Origin: Eutrophobius brisbanensis | GTDB taxonomy: Bacteria; Pseudomonadota; Gammaproteobacteria; Eutrophobiales; Eutrophobiaceae | NCBI GenBank assembly: GCA_038131795.1 | Contig: JAYPQE010000003.1 | Coordinates: 124,001-188,000 of the forward strand | DNA length: 64,000 bases | Reading direction: 5' to 3' | Shown: piece by piece, positions 51,475-61,283 of the stretch | How the letters are laid out: each line of letters begins with the position of its first letter | How positions within the stretch are numbered: position 1 is the first letter of the stretch | Program-made: the position numbers and the translations under genes | The notes under the pieces: generated by a model | The model's database searches: none | What the model saw: only the letters and a program-made list of their open reading frames with translations | Told to the model about the DNA's origin: nothing

Positions 51475-54045
51475 TTAATCCAGCAACTTTTTCCATTGGT
51501 ATAGTAATTCCAGGGCGTGTCTGGGTGATATTGAGTTTGGGTCTGTGGCCTTTAGTTTATCCACCCATGGTTCATCAATGGTGAACATATCTTTCTGTGG
51601 GGCCTTATCTTCGGTAAATTTCAGGTGATATTCAATTTCACCAAGCCTTTCTTTTGCCGATTGAATGACATTTCTGGGGATACCGGCCAATTGGGCAACC
51701 TGTAAGCCGTAACTCCGGTTGGCTGGTCCTGTTTTGACCCTGTGCAGGAAGACTATCTTTTCTTCATGTTCAATGGCGTCAAAATGGAGGTTAATCACTC
51801 CCTCGGTTTTGTCAGCAAGCTCGGTGAGTTCAAAATAATGGGTGGCAAACAGGCAAAATGGCCCGATTTCACTGGTTAAATATTGTGCACACGCCCAGGC
51901 CAGCGCCAGTCCATCGTAGGTACTGGTGCCCCTGCCAATTTCATCCAGCAGAACCAGGCTGTTTTGGGTGGCATTGTTTAAAATATTTGCTGTTTCCACC
52001 ATTTCCACCATAAAGGTAGATTGCCCGGCAGCGAGATTGTCACTGGCGCCTATACGCGTGAATATTCTATCCACCGGACCGATGGAGGCGGATTCAGCCG
52101 GTACGAAACAGCCTATATGAGCCATGATCACGATTAAGGCTGTCTGGCGCATATAGGTGGATTTACCACCCATATTGGGACCGGTAATCAGCAGCATTTT
52201 GCGGTTATCATCCATGCGCAGATCATTGGCTATAAAAGGACTGAATTGAATTTGTTCAACCACAGGATGTCTGCCGTTGGTCATGGAAATACCCGGTACG
52301 TCGCTCAGTTCGGGTTTAGAATAATTATTGACATCTGCACGCTCAGCGAAGGTAGATAAGACATCGATTTCTGCAATGGCGCAGGCGATATTTTGTATCG
52401 ATATCAGATCTTCAGCGATGCGAGAAAGGACCAGGTTATAAAGGTGTTTTTCTCTTGCCAGTGATTTTTCCCGGGCGCTTAATATCTTGTCCTCAAACTG
52501 TTTAAGTTCTTCGGTAATAAATCGTTCTGTTGATTTAAGCGTTTGTCTGCGATGATATTCAGCGGGTACTTTTTCACTGCTTAGTCTGCTGACTTCAATA
52601 TAATAACCATGAATCCGGTTATACCCCACCTTGAGTGTACTGAGGCCAGTCCTGTCCTTTTCCCTTGTTTCCAGGTCTTGAAGATAGTCGCCTGCATCAG
52701 AACTCAAATTCCTGAATTCATCAAGTGCTTCATCAAACCCATATGCTATGACACCGCCATCACGAATGGTTTGTGGTGGTGAATTAACTAGTGCTTTATC
52801 AAGATAGGTTAACAACGCAGGTAACAGGTCCAGTTGTTGTGCCAGTTCAGTCAGCCTAGGACTGTCCAGCAACGTCAAACATTTTTTTATGTCTGGTAGC
52901 ATTGCCAGGGAATGTCGCAGTTGTACCAGGTCTCTTGGGCGGGCGGTGCCAAGTGAGACTCTTGAGATCACGCGCTCAATATCACATATCTCAACCAATA
53001 ATGTTCTGATAGCAATATAGTTTTTCGAATTCAGAAATTGGCCGACTGCATCATGGCGAAGTCTTAACTGATCTTGATTGCGTACAGGCTGTACTAACCA
53101 TCGTCGCAACACCCTGCTTCCCATGGCACAGCTGGTTGTATCCAGTATTGTGATCAGGCAGTTTTGTTTTTTACCAGCCGCATCTTCAATGAGTTCCAGG
53201 TTTCTCTGGCTGATATTGTCAATCAATATCCAGTCTGTTGAATTTTCAATCTGTATCGGACGGATATGGTAAAGGTCCTGACATTGAGTTTCCCTGGCAT
53301 AATATAGGGCTGCACCTGCAGCACAAATAATATTGTTCTGACCCTCTATTTCCTGCCCCTTTAACGTTGGTAAGGAATATTGTTTTTTTATTATTTCCTC
53401 CGAAGAAGCAAGCTCAAAAATATCTGCAGGTCTCATGGTAATTCGGCAATTGACTTCATCTTTGTCTAATAGCCCGTCTTGTGTCTCTGCCATGAGTATC
53501 TCGGACGGCTTAACGCGGTTTAATTCCTGTTTGAGATGATTTATGTCCGGGGTCTGCATTGCCTTGAACTGACCACTACTTAAGTCCAGCGATGCAATGC
53601 CAAATCCCTTTTTTCCTTTGTAGATGGCTGTTAGCAGGCAATCGTGGCGCTGATCCAACAGTGCATCATCGGTAGCCGTCCCAGGCGTAAGAATACGGGT
53701 AATCTGGCGTTCCACCGGGCCCTTGGATTTGGCCGGGTCGCCTATTTGTTCACAAATAACAACGGATTCCCCTTGCTTTATCAGTTTTGCCAGGTAGTTT
53801 TCTGCTGCGTGGAATGGTACACCGGCCATGGGTATGGGGTCTCCAGCAGATTGGCCGCGTTTGGTAAGGGTAATATCGAGTAGCCTCGCGGCCTTTTTGG
53901 CATCTTCAAAGAATAATTCGTAAAAATCCCCCATTCTGAAGAACAACAATTTATCGGGGTGAAGGACTTTAAATCCAAGGTATTGCTGGATTACCGGGGT
54001 ATGCTTGTGAATAGCGTTTTCACTGATTTGCATGCCACCGATCAT
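51475..54045 (-). CDS. mutS: DNA mismatch repair protein MutS
   Basis: MutS recognises mismatches and recruits MutL. The 856-residue protein has the mismatch-binding Phe-x-Glu in FFRMGDFYELF near residue 40, the clamp/lever region and the ATPase with Walker A ITGPNMGGKSTYMRQ, LLDEIGRGTSTYDG and ATHYFELTELA. The C-terminus (SPRHALELLYQWKKLL) is the family's ending. The start is either ATG 54045 or ATG 54033 (MQISENAIHKHTP, closer to other family members); neither has a strong ribosome site. Confidence 0.97.
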   Translation of the reverse strand: MIGGMQISENAIHKHTPVIQQYLGFKVLHPDKLLFFRMGDFYELFFEDAKKAARLLDITLTKRGQSAGDPIPMAGVPFHAAENYLAKLIKQGESVVICEQIGDPAKSKGPVERQITRILTPGTATDDALLDQRHDCLLTAIYKGKKGFGIASLDLSSGQFKAMQTPDINHLKQELNRVKPSEILMAETQDGLLDKDEVNCRITMRPADIFELASSEEIIKKQYSLPTLKGQEIEGQNNIICAAGAALYYARETQCQDLYHIRPIQIENSTDWILIDNISQRNLELIEDAAGKKQNCLITILDTTSCAMGSRVLRRWLVQPVRNQDQLRLRHDAVGQFLNSKNYIAIRTLLVEICDIERVISRVSLGTARPRDLVQLRHSLAMLPDIKKCLTLLDSPRLTELAQQLDLLPALLTYLDKALVNSPPQTIRDGGVIAYGFDEALDEFRNLSSDAGDYLQDLETREKDRTGLSTLKVGYNRIHGYYIEVSRLSSEKVPAEYHRRQTLKSTERFITEELKQFEDKILSAREKSLAREKHLYNLVLSRIAEDLISIQNIACAIAEIDVLSTFAERADVNNYSKPELSDVPGISMTNGRHPVVEQIQFSPFIANDLRMDDNRKMLLITGPNMGGKSTYMRQTALIVIMAHIGCFVPAESASIGPVDRIFTRIGASDNLAAGQSTFMVEMVETANILNNATQNSLVLLDEIGRGTSTYDGLALAWACAQYLTSEIGPFCLFATHYFELTELADKTEGVINLHFDAIEHEEKIVFLHRVKTGPANRSYGLQVAQLAGIPRNVIQSAKERLGEIEYHLKFTEDKAPQKDMFTIDEPWVDKLKATDPNSISPRHALELLYQWKKLLD

Positions 54046-54128
54046 ATCGTGAAATGACCACCGACGCTATTGGGAATCAACCAGTGTTTACCCATATCGG
54101 TCTTGTTATCTTTAAATATTTAACCCTG

Positions 54129-54578
54129 TTATTCGTTTAAAAGCCTCATAATCCCATCCAGTACATCCCGTGCCCTGGCATTCATGGGATTGGACTGAGT
54201 CAGCTGGGATTGCATGGCATTAAACGTATAAGCGGACTGCTTTAGTTGTACCATACCCAGGTTAAACCAGGCATGAGGGTTTTGGGGGTCGAGCTTTATG
54301 GCCTGGTTATAGGCGACAATGGCTTCATGATTTCGATTTGTTGATGAATAAATATTACCCAGGCGGTACCAGAAATGGGCATTATTTGGCGATTCTTTTA
54401 TGAGTTGCAAATAGAATTGTTCACTTTTTTCCCACTCTAAATTGGAGTAGGCTACATCTGCCATGGCAGCCGAAACAGCAGATTGTGGTGTCTCATTTAT
54501 GGTCACCGGGACGGGTTGCTTTGTTGTTGCGCAGGCAGACAACAGAAAACATGCAAGGAGAGATATATAGATTTTCAT
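54129..54578 (-). CDS. TPR lipoprotein
   Basis: A 149-residue predicted lipoprotein: signal peptide with lipobox LLSAC (Cys16), then two to three TPR units (residues 45-115: SNLEWEKSEQFYLQLIKESP, WYRLGNIYSSTNRNHEAIVAYNQAIKLDP, WFNLGMVQLKQ). Probably in the outer or inner membrane facing the periplasm; partner unknown. It lies upstream of mutS on the same strand with 83 bases between. Confidence 0.88.
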   Translation of the reverse strand: MKIYISLLACFLLSACATTKQPVPVTINETPQSAVSAAMADVAYSNLEWEKSEQFYLQLIKESPNNAHFWYRLGNIYSSTNRNHEAIVAYNQAIKLDPQNPHAWFNLGMVQLKQSAYTFNAMQSQLTQSNPMNARARDVLDGIMRLLNE

Positions 54579-54719
54579 AAATTTTAACCAGGTTGAAAAT
54601 GAATTTTATGGGATTATATCCCGCATCCTCAGGTTTTTTGGTAAAAAATCCTCGAGCCATTACTATATTAGGATGCATGATTGCCAGCTTGAATTTCTGG
54701 CGCAATTTGGTCAGGCGCA

Positions 54720-54750
54720 CTTGAAATATAGCCAGACAACCACCACATCA
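54720..54750 (+). promoter_or_regulatory. Possible heat-shock (sigma-32) promoter of htpG
   Basis: CTTGAAA at 54720-54726 is a perfect sigma-32 -35 element. CCACATCA at 54743-54750, 16 bases further, partly matches the CCCCATNT -10. The site is about 35 bases before the htpG ATG. HtpG is a classical sigma-32 gene, which adds weight. Confidence 0.5.
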
Positions 54751-54785
54751 TTGAATCACTAACAAATAAAACTAAGGGAATATTA

Positions 54786-56687
54786 ATGAGTACCGAAACA
54801 GAAAAGGAAACATTGGGGTTTGAAACCGAGGTCCAGCAATTACTGCACCTTATGGTCCATTCCCTCTATAGCAATAAGGAAATTTTCCTCAGGGAACTGG
54901 TATCAAATGCCTCAGATGCAGCAGATAAATTAAGGTTTGAGGCCCTGAAAGATGACAAATTATTTGAAGATGATCCGGAGCTGAATATCAGGGTTGAGTA
55001 CAACAAGGATCAAAAAACCATCTCGGTAATAGATAATGGTATAGGCATGTCCAGAGATGAAGTCATTGCCAATCTGGGGACCATTGCCAAATCCGGTACG
55101 CGTCAATTCTTTGAACAATTAACCGGTGACCAGTCAAAAGACTCAAGTCTCATCGGACAGTTCGGTGTAGGGTTTTATTCATCATTTATTGTTGCCGAAA
55201 AAGTTGAGGTGATGACCAGGCGAGCTGGGGCGGCCAGGGGCGAGGGTGTCAGGTGGAGTTCTCAGGGAGAAAACGATTACACCATTGAGACGGTAGATCG
55301 TCCAAAGCGAGGTACCAAGGTCATATTGTATTTACGGGATGATGCTGAGGAATTTCTCGATGGTTTCCGCTTACGATCGATCATTAAACGTTACTCTGAC
55401 CACATTGGGATCTCCGTTATTATGCCGGCAGAAGGAGAGGAAAAGGGTGACGAAACCGTTAACAGTGCGCAGGCCCTGTGGACCAGAAATAAAAAAGACA
55501 TCACTGATGAAGAATACAACGAATTTTATAAACATGTGGGCCATGATTTTGAAGATCCTCTCGCCAGAATCCATTCCAGGGTAGAAGGCAAACTTGAATA
55601 TATCAGTCTCTTATACATACCAACCCGCGCACAATTTGATTTATGGGACAGGGACAGCCGCCATGGCATTAAACTGTATGTCCGAAAAGTATTTATCATG
55701 GATGATGCTGAGCAATTGCTTCCACCATTTCTCAGATTTGTGAGAGGTGTTGTGGATTCAAATGATCTTCCTTTGAATATTTCCAGGGAAATCCTTCAGC
55801 AAAATAAAATAATAGACTCCATTCGTTCCGGGGCGACAAAACGTATATTGGATTTATTGTCTGATATGACAGAAAAGGAACCGGATAAATATAAAACTTT
55901 CTGGAAAGAATTCGGCAAGGTCTTAAAAGAAGGTGTGGTCGATGACGTTTCCGATAAAAAAGAAGAATTAGCCAGACTATTCAGATTTACCTCTACACAC
56001 AGTGAATCTGAAGAGCAATCAGTATCACTTAAAGATTATATTGATCGGATGCGAGATGGTCAGAAAGATATTTACTTTTTAACAGCAGAAAACCTGACAA
56101 CGGCCAAAAATAGTCCACATCTCGAGATTTTTAATGAGAAAGACATCGAGGTGCTGTTATTAACTGATCCAATTGATGAATGGGTAACATCTCACCTCAC
56201 TGAGTTTGATGGTAAGCAATTAAAATCGGTGATGAAAGGCGACCTGAATATCGATGAGCTGGAAGGCAGTGCAAACGATTCTGATCAAGAGAAAAAAGAA
56301 GATGAAAGTAAGCTTGAAACGGAACTGACTAAAAAAATCAAGGATGTATTGGGTGAACAGGTCAAAGACGTGAGGGTCACTCGCCGGTTAACCACCTCGC
56401 CAGCCTGCCTGATATCAGATATGCAAGATATGGGCAGACATTTACAACAAATCCTCCAGGCGTCCGGTCAGCAACTGCCGGAAATGAAACCGATACTGGA
56501 AATTAACCCTACTCATCCTGTGGTAATGATGCTGGAAGACAGCCTGGATGATAAAAAATTCGAGGATTGGTCTCATATCCTGTTTGACCAGGCCTTGTTA
56601 AGTGAAGGTGGCAAGTTGGAAGATCCGGCAACATTTGTGAAGCGGTTAAATGCTATTTTTATGGAAATGGGTGAAAAACAACCGTAA
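54786..56687 (+). CDS. htpG: Chaperone protein HtpG (Hsp90)
   Basis: HtpG is the bacterial Hsp90 chaperone. The 633-residue protein has the GHKL ATP site with FLRELVSNASDAADKLR (residues 37-53), VIDNGIGM and GQFGVGFYSSFIVA, the middle domain with RGVVDSNDLPLNISREI and the C-terminal dimerisation domain. A Ser/Asp/Glu/Lys-rich segment near residues 500-525 is variable. ATG follows a TAAGGGAA ribosome site. Confidence 0.98.
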   Translation: MSTETEKETLGFETEVQQLLHLMVHSLYSNKEIFLRELVSNASDAADKLRFEALKDDKLFEDDPELNIRVEYNKDQKTISVIDNGIGMSRDEVIANLGTIAKSGTRQFFEQLTGDQSKDSSLIGQFGVGFYSSFIVAEKVEVMTRRAGAARGEGVRWSSQGENDYTIETVDRPKRGTKVILYLRDDAEEFLDGFRLRSIIKRYSDHIGISVIMPAEGEEKGDETVNSAQALWTRNKKDITDEEYNEFYKHVGHDFEDPLARIHSRVEGKLEYISLLYIPTRAQFDLWDRDSRHGIKLYVRKVFIMDDAEQLLPPFLRFVRGVVDSNDLPLNISREILQQNKIIDSIRSGATKRILDLLSDMTEKEPDKYKTFWKEFGKVLKEGVVDDVSDKKEELARLFRFTSTHSESEEQSVSLKDYIDRMRDGQKDIYFLTAENLTTAKNSPHLEIFNEKDIEVLLLTDPIDEWVTSHLTEFDGKQLKSVMKGDLNIDELEGSANDSDQEKKEDESKLETELTKKIKDVLGEQVKDVRVTRRLTTSPACLISDMQDMGRHLQQILQASGQQLPEMKPILEINPTHPVVMMLEDSLDDKKFEDWSHILFDQALLSEGGKLEDPATFVKRLNAIFMEMGEKQP

Positions 56688-56771
56688 GCCATTAATTTTT
56701 TTAAAAAATACTGTATTTTTCTATATGTAAATCATCTAGAATTGAGCTTCTCTATCAGCATGGAATACTGA

Positions 56772-58415
56772 TTGTTCCCGATGACAATAAGCAAGATAGA
56801 TTTCTCAAAATTATTAAAAGAACTCACTCATATTGGAATTGCCTTATCGGCCGAGAAGGACCATTCACGCCTGCTGGAGATGATCCTCCTTAAAGCCAAG
56901 GAAATTACCAATGCAGACGGTGGCAGTTTATACATCTATTCTGAAGACAGAACCTTACATTTTGAGATCATCAGGACGGAATCATTAAATTTACACATGG
57001 GTGGGACCAGCGGCCAACCCATCGATTTCCAGCCTATCTCTCTCTATGATAGTGAAGGCAAGCCTAACGATAATATGGTCGTTGTCAGGGCTGCTCTAAC
57101 CAATGAAACCTACAATATCAAAGATGCCTACACAAATGAGGAGTTTGATTTCTCAGGTACGCGAAATTTTGACAAGAGTACAGGATACAGGTCGCAGTCA
57201 TTTTTGACTGTCCCTATGACAAACCACGAAAATAATCTAATTGGTGTATTACAGTTGATCAATTCTATCGATCCAGACACGGGAAATGTCACAACCTTTT
57301 CAGAGCTGGACCAGCAAATGGTGGAATCATTGGCCTCTCAGGCAGCAGTCACCATCACAAATCGCAATCTTATTGATGCCCAAAAGGAATTGTTTGATTC
57401 ATTTATTCAGTTAATAGCCAGGGCCATTGATGAAAAATCACCTTATACGGCAGGTCATTGTCGACGGGTGCCTGTAATAACCAATATGCTTGCGGATGCG
57501 GCGTGTAAAGTGGATAAAGGGCCATTGCAGTCATTCAACATGACAGACGAAGAAAAATATGAACTTGAAGTAGCGGCCTGGTTGCATGATTGTGGGAAAA
57601 TCACTACGCCGGAATATGTTGTCGATAAAGGCACCAAGCTGGAAACAATTTTTGACAGGATACATGTGATCGATACGCGGTTTGAAATTATCAAGCGAGA
57701 TGCCATTGTAAACACATTAATGACAAAACTGTCTGATGATTCCGGTGATAATGAATATGATTGGCGTTCAGATAAAGTTCTGCAAAAACAACTTTCAAAA
57801 TTAGATGAAGATAAGGAATATATACGCCGTTGTAATATTGGCGGCGAACAAATTAGCGAGGAACAAATTGCGCGTATAAATAATATCGGTGCGTATAAGT
57901 GGAATAATTCAGAGTCAGACGATTTGCCACTACTGACTGATGAGGAAATTCAGAACCTGCAAATAGGACGAGGTACACTGACAGTCAGGGAGCGTGAAAT
58001 TATCAATAATCATGTCAGCGTTACCATCAAAATGCTGGAATCATTACCTTATCCAAAGCATCTTGAGCGTGTTCCGGAATATGCAGGATGTCATCATGAG
58101 AAAATGGATGGTACCGGTTATCCAAATGGACTCACACGGGAAGAAATGTCCATTCCTGCCCGGATGGTGGCCATCGCTGATGTATTTGAAGCATTAACAG
58201 CCAGTGACCGGCCATATAAAAAGGCCATGAGCCTGTCTCAATCTTTAACCATATTGGGACGAATGAAAGAGGACGGTCATGTGGATCCGGATTTATTTGA
58301 TATCTTTATGAACGAAAAGATCTATTTACAGTATGCCAGGGATCACCTGTCAGCCGAGCAACAGGCTGAGGAAATTGAGCTTTCATCTATTCCAGGGTAT
58401 GTGCCTTTATCGTGA
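56772..58415 (+). CDS. GAF and HD-GYP domain protein with a long insertion
   Basis: A 547-residue cytoplasmic signalling protein. Residues 15-205 form a GAF-type sensor domain (ALSAEKDHSRLLEMILLKA...FLTVPMTNHENNLIGVLQLIN). The HD-GYP domain follows: SPYTAGHCRRV, HDCGK near residue 272, NNHVSVTIKML near 412, HHEKMDGTGYPNGL near 440 and ADVFEALTASDRPYK. HD-GYP enzymes usually hydrolyse cyclic di-GMP. Between HDCGK and NNHV there are about 140 residues instead of the usual ~30, a charged, mostly helical insertion. Start TTG 56772 with GGAA upstream; ATG 56781 is an alternative. Confidence 0.9.
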   Translation: MFPMTISKIDFSKLLKELTHIGIALSAEKDHSRLLEMILLKAKEITNADGGSLYIYSEDRTLHFEIIRTESLNLHMGGTSGQPIDFQPISLYDSEGKPNDNMVVVRAALTNETYNIKDAYTNEEFDFSGTRNFDKSTGYRSQSFLTVPMTNHENNLIGVLQLINSIDPDTGNVTTFSELDQQMVESLASQAAVTITNRNLIDAQKELFDSFIQLIARAIDEKSPYTAGHCRRVPVITNMLADAACKVDKGPLQSFNMTDEEKYELEVAAWLHDCGKITTPEYVVDKGTKLETIFDRIHVIDTRFEIIKRDAIVNTLMTKLSDDSGDNEYDWRSDKVLQKQLSKLDEDKEYIRRCNIGGEQISEEQIARINNIGAYKWNNSESDDLPLLTDEEIQNLQIGRGTLTVREREIINNHVSVTIKMLESLPYPKHLERVPEYAGCHHEKMDGTGYPNGLTREEMSIPARMVAIADVFEALTASDRPYKKAMSLSQSLTILGRMKEDGHVDPDLFDIFMNEKIYLQYARDHLSAEQQAEEIELSSIPGYVPLS

Positions 58416-58492
58416 GGAGTGAGAAGTGGAGAGTAAGGAATGAGCAGGTTATTCCAGTTAGTACTGATCCGAAGTTTCTCCGCCATATTTAA

Positions 58493-59377
58493 TTGCCACT
58501 GTACAATCAAAAAACCGTTCGGGAATTAATCAACGAGATCAGTTTCAGCTTCGATGAAGCCGATCTGTATTATGGTCACGGTACAGATAATGCGTTTGAT
58601 GAGGCAGTCTACCTGGTTTTCGCCACCCTGGACATTCCTTTTGATATTGATGATCAAGCACTCAATGAGATTGTGGCTGATGCTGATTATCAGAACATAA
58701 TCGAGCGCGCACAGCGTAGAATTAAAGAGAAAATTCCTGTTGCCTATCTGGTCAATAAGGCCTGGTTTTGTGGATTGCCTTTCTACATAGATAATCGGGT
58801 ATTGATTCCACGCTCGCCTTTTGCAGAATTAATCGAAAGTGGTTTTGCTCCATGGGTTTCAAACCCAGAAGAAATAAAGAGGGCCCTGGATATTGGTACC
58901 GGGAGTGGTTGTATCGCGATTGCTACGGCAATGGCTTTATCATCTGCCACCATAGATGCGATTGATATAAGTGAAGGTGCATTGGAAGTTGCAAAGCAAA
59001 ATGTCGAGCACTATCAGTTAGCGGACAGGGTCAACCTCATACACTCGGACCTGTTTAATAATCTACCGCCTAGACAATATGATTTGATCATTGCCAATCC
59101 ACCTTATGTCGATCAGGAAGATATGGAGCAGTTACCTGATGAATTCAGACATGAACCCGTATCTGGCCTGGCTGCCGGTCCGGATGGATTAGACCTGGTG
59201 CGGACCATAATTGGTGAAGCGAAAAATTATTTAAATGACAAAGGTCTATTGATAGTCGAAGTAGGCAATTCCAGGCCCGCACTGGAAGCAGCATTTCCTC
59301 AACTGCCCTTTACCTGGCTGGAATTTGAGCGTGGTGGAGAAGGGGTCTTTCTGTTAAACAAGGAAGATTTGTTATAA
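58493..59377 (+). CDS. prmB: Ribosomal protein L3 N5-glutamine methyltransferase PrmB
   Basis: PrmB methylates a glutamine of ribosomal protein L3. The 294-residue protein has the SAM motif ALDIGTGSGCIAIATAMA near residue 130, AIDISEGALEVA and the substrate-binding IIANPPYVD near residue 200. RVLIPRSPFAELI is typical of PrmB rather than PrmC, and aroC downstream is the usual neighbour. The start is TTG. Confidence 0.95.
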   Translation: MPLYNQKTVRELINEISFSFDEADLYYGHGTDNAFDEAVYLVFATLDIPFDIDDQALNEIVADADYQNIIERAQRRIKEKIPVAYLVNKAWFCGLPFYIDNRVLIPRSPFAELIESGFAPWVSNPEEIKRALDIGTGSGCIAIATAMALSSATIDAIDISEGALEVAKQNVEHYQLADRVNLIHSDLFNNLPPRQYDLIIANPPYVDQEDMEQLPDEFRHEPVSGLAAGPDGLDLVRTIIGEAKNYLNDKGLLIVEVGNSRPALEAAFPQLPFTWLEFERGGEGVFLLNKEDLL

Positions 59378-59474
59378 GCCGTATAGGGCACGAAAATTAA
59401 TAAATCATTCCCGTCTTAATAAATTCCCTGCTAGAATTGAACATAGTTCTCAATTTTATTGGTAAGTAAGTATA

Positions 59475-59642
59475 GCCACAGAGAGCACAGAGGGCACAGA
59501 GAAAAAGAATAGACAGGATTAACAGGATATTAAATGAATTATACGATGCCAAAAAAAGAAACAGTATTATTAATTAATTTCATGTCCCTACTTATTTTTA
59601 TCAGGTTTAATCTTTCTCTGTGAGCTCTGTGTACTCTGTGGC
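59475..59642. repeat. CACAGAG inverted-repeat element between prmB and aroC
   Basis: The 370-base gap 59378-59747 has no gene but holds two 30-base inverted arms, 59475-59504 and 59613-59642, identical at 26 of 30 positions. Each arm is three CACAGAG units with a nine-base period (GCCACAGAG at the outer end). The arms enclose about 108 AT-rich bases that begin with GACAGGATTAACAGGAT, a sequence typical of dispersed intergenic repeats. No transposase is encoded, so it resembles a miniature mobile or REP-like element. The rest of the gap shows nothing further. Confidence 0.8.
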
Positions 59643-59747
59643 ATATTTTATCTTTTTTCCTCATGCTTTCGAAAACCAGTTCCTGACGTTTGCTACCCCT
59701 ATATCCATGTAGGCGTCTGCGGCATAATCCTGATAGAATAACGTCCT

Positions 59748-60848
59748 ATGTCAGGCAATACATTTGGAAAACTCTTTACCATTACCACTGCAGGTGAAAG
59801 CCACGGCAAGGCACATCTATGCATAGTCGATGGCTGCCCTCCCGGAATGGAACTGGGTGAGGCAGATATTCAACATGACCTGGATCGTAGAAAGCCCGGT
59901 AAATCGCGGCATGTCACCCAGCGCCGTGAGTCCGATACCGTTGAAATTCTGTCCGGTGTATTCGAAGGCAGGACCACCGGCACACCCATTGGTCTTTTGA
60001 TCCATAATGAAGATCAGCGTTCAAAAGATTACTCTAAGATCATGGACCGTTTTCGTCCTGGTCATGCGGACTACACATACCAGCAAAAATTCGGTATCCG
60101 CGATTATCGTGGAGGCGGCAGGGCATCCGCCAGGGAGACCTGCATGCGGGTTGCTGCCGGGGCCATTGCCAAGAAATATTTATTCGAGAACGGTCAGACT
60201 CGTATTCGTGCCTACCTTTCACAATTAGGCAGCAATAATTTGGCATTCAAAGATTGGGATGCCGTTGAGAAGAACCCATTCTTCTGCGCCGATCCAGATG
60301 CCGTCGCCGGGCTGGAAGATTATATGGATGACCTTAGAAAAGAGGGAAATTCAGTTGGTGCGAGGATCAATATTGTCGCTGAGAATGTCCCGGTTGGCCT
60401 GGGTGAACCGATATTTGATCGCCTTGATGCCGATATCGCAAAGGCCATGATGAGTATCAATGCCGTAAAAGGCGTTGAGGTCGGTGCGGGATTTGCCTGT
60501 GTAGAGCAGAAAGGCACTGAGCATCGTGATGAAATAACCCCTGAAGGATTTCTCAGTAATCACGCTGGCGGAACCTTGGGCGGAATTTCAACAGGGCAGG
60601 ACATACTTGTCAGCATTGCGCTTAAACCCACTTCCAGTATTCGGCTACCGGGTAAAACGGTGGATATTCATGGCGAGGCAGTTGACGTTGCTACAACGGG
60701 AAGACATGATCCATGTGTTGGAATTCGTGGTGTACCCATTGCCGAGGCCATGCTGGCATGTGTATTGATGGATCATGCCTTGAGAAATAGAGGACAGAAC
60801 GCAGATGTTGTGCGTTCTACCCCGGTCATTCCTGCGGGGAAGAGGTAA
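59748..60848 (+). CDS. aroC: Chorismate synthase AroC
   Basis: AroC makes chorismate from EPSP using reduced FMN, the last shikimate step. The 366-residue protein has GESHGKAHLCIVDGCPPG, RRESDTVEILSGV, RPGHADYTYQQKFGIRDYRGGGRASARET and the C-terminal VGIRGVPIAEAMLACVL. ATG 59748 fits the family (SGNTFGKLF). The final 23 bases overlap the 3' end of the opposite-strand gene. Confidence 0.97.
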   Translation: MSGNTFGKLFTITTAGESHGKAHLCIVDGCPPGMELGEADIQHDLDRRKPGKSRHVTQRRESDTVEILSGVFEGRTTGTPIGLLIHNEDQRSKDYSKIMDRFRPGHADYTYQQKFGIRDYRGGGRASARETCMRVAAGAIAKKYLFENGQTRIRAYLSQLGSNNLAFKDWDAVEKNPFFCADPDAVAGLEDYMDDLRKEGNSVGARINIVAENVPVGLGEPIFDRLDADIAKAMMSINAVKGVEVGAGFACVEQKGTEHRDEITPEGFLSNHAGGTLGGISTGQDILVSIALKPTSSIRLPGKTVDIHGEAVDVATTGRHDPCVGIRGVPIAEAMLACVLMDHALRNRGQNADVVRSTPVIPAGKR

Positions 60849-61218
60849 TATCCTCCTTAAAATCTACCGGTTTAAATCGCCAGATCAACACGCTAGCCAA
60901 GAGGTAACCGATATTTGCCAACCCTACCCACTGGATCCAGTGAGGAATCCCCAGGACATACAGGCCAATCGGAAAAAATGATATTCCGAAAACTACAACC
61001 ATTACTGTGGCATGGGCTTTTAGTGAGGCAACGATAATGATAATGGCTAATATGACCATGAGAAGTACCACTGCGGTACTGCCAATGTTAAATGTAAATG
61101 AAGTATCCGGTGACCATAATGACATTATCCAGAGAATGGCAGCAATTGACCCGGATACTATTCCGACAAATTGTCCCAGTTTAAAAAAAAGGTTTGTTGT
61201 TGCTTTATTTTCGGTCAT
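60826..61218 (-). CDS. Small four-span membrane protein, unknown
   Basis: A 130-residue protein with four hydrophobic segments (about 13-32, 44-64, 68-90, 94-113) and a charged C-terminus (RFKPVDFKEDITSSPQE). I do not recognise the family. It converges on aroC with a 23-base tail-to-tail overlap. ATG 61218 is the only clear start. No catalytic motif is seen. Confidence 0.65.
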   Translation of the reverse strand: MTENKATTNLFFKLGQFVGIVSGSIAAILWIMSLWSPDTSFTFNIGSTAVVLLMVILAIIIIVASLKAHATVMVVVFGISFFPIGLYVLGIPHWIQWVGLANIGYLLASVLIWRFKPVDFKEDITSSPQE

Positions 61219-61283
61219 ATTTTAATGATGTATTTTCTTGTGGTTAATTATTCGACTTTAACAACAGTGCCTGGTTTAATCAA

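Noticed and set aside
56690..56720. AT-rich stretch TTTTTTTAAAAAA after htpG as terminator
   Set aside because: The only pairing is A/T with no GC stem, so it is not a convincing intrinsic terminator.
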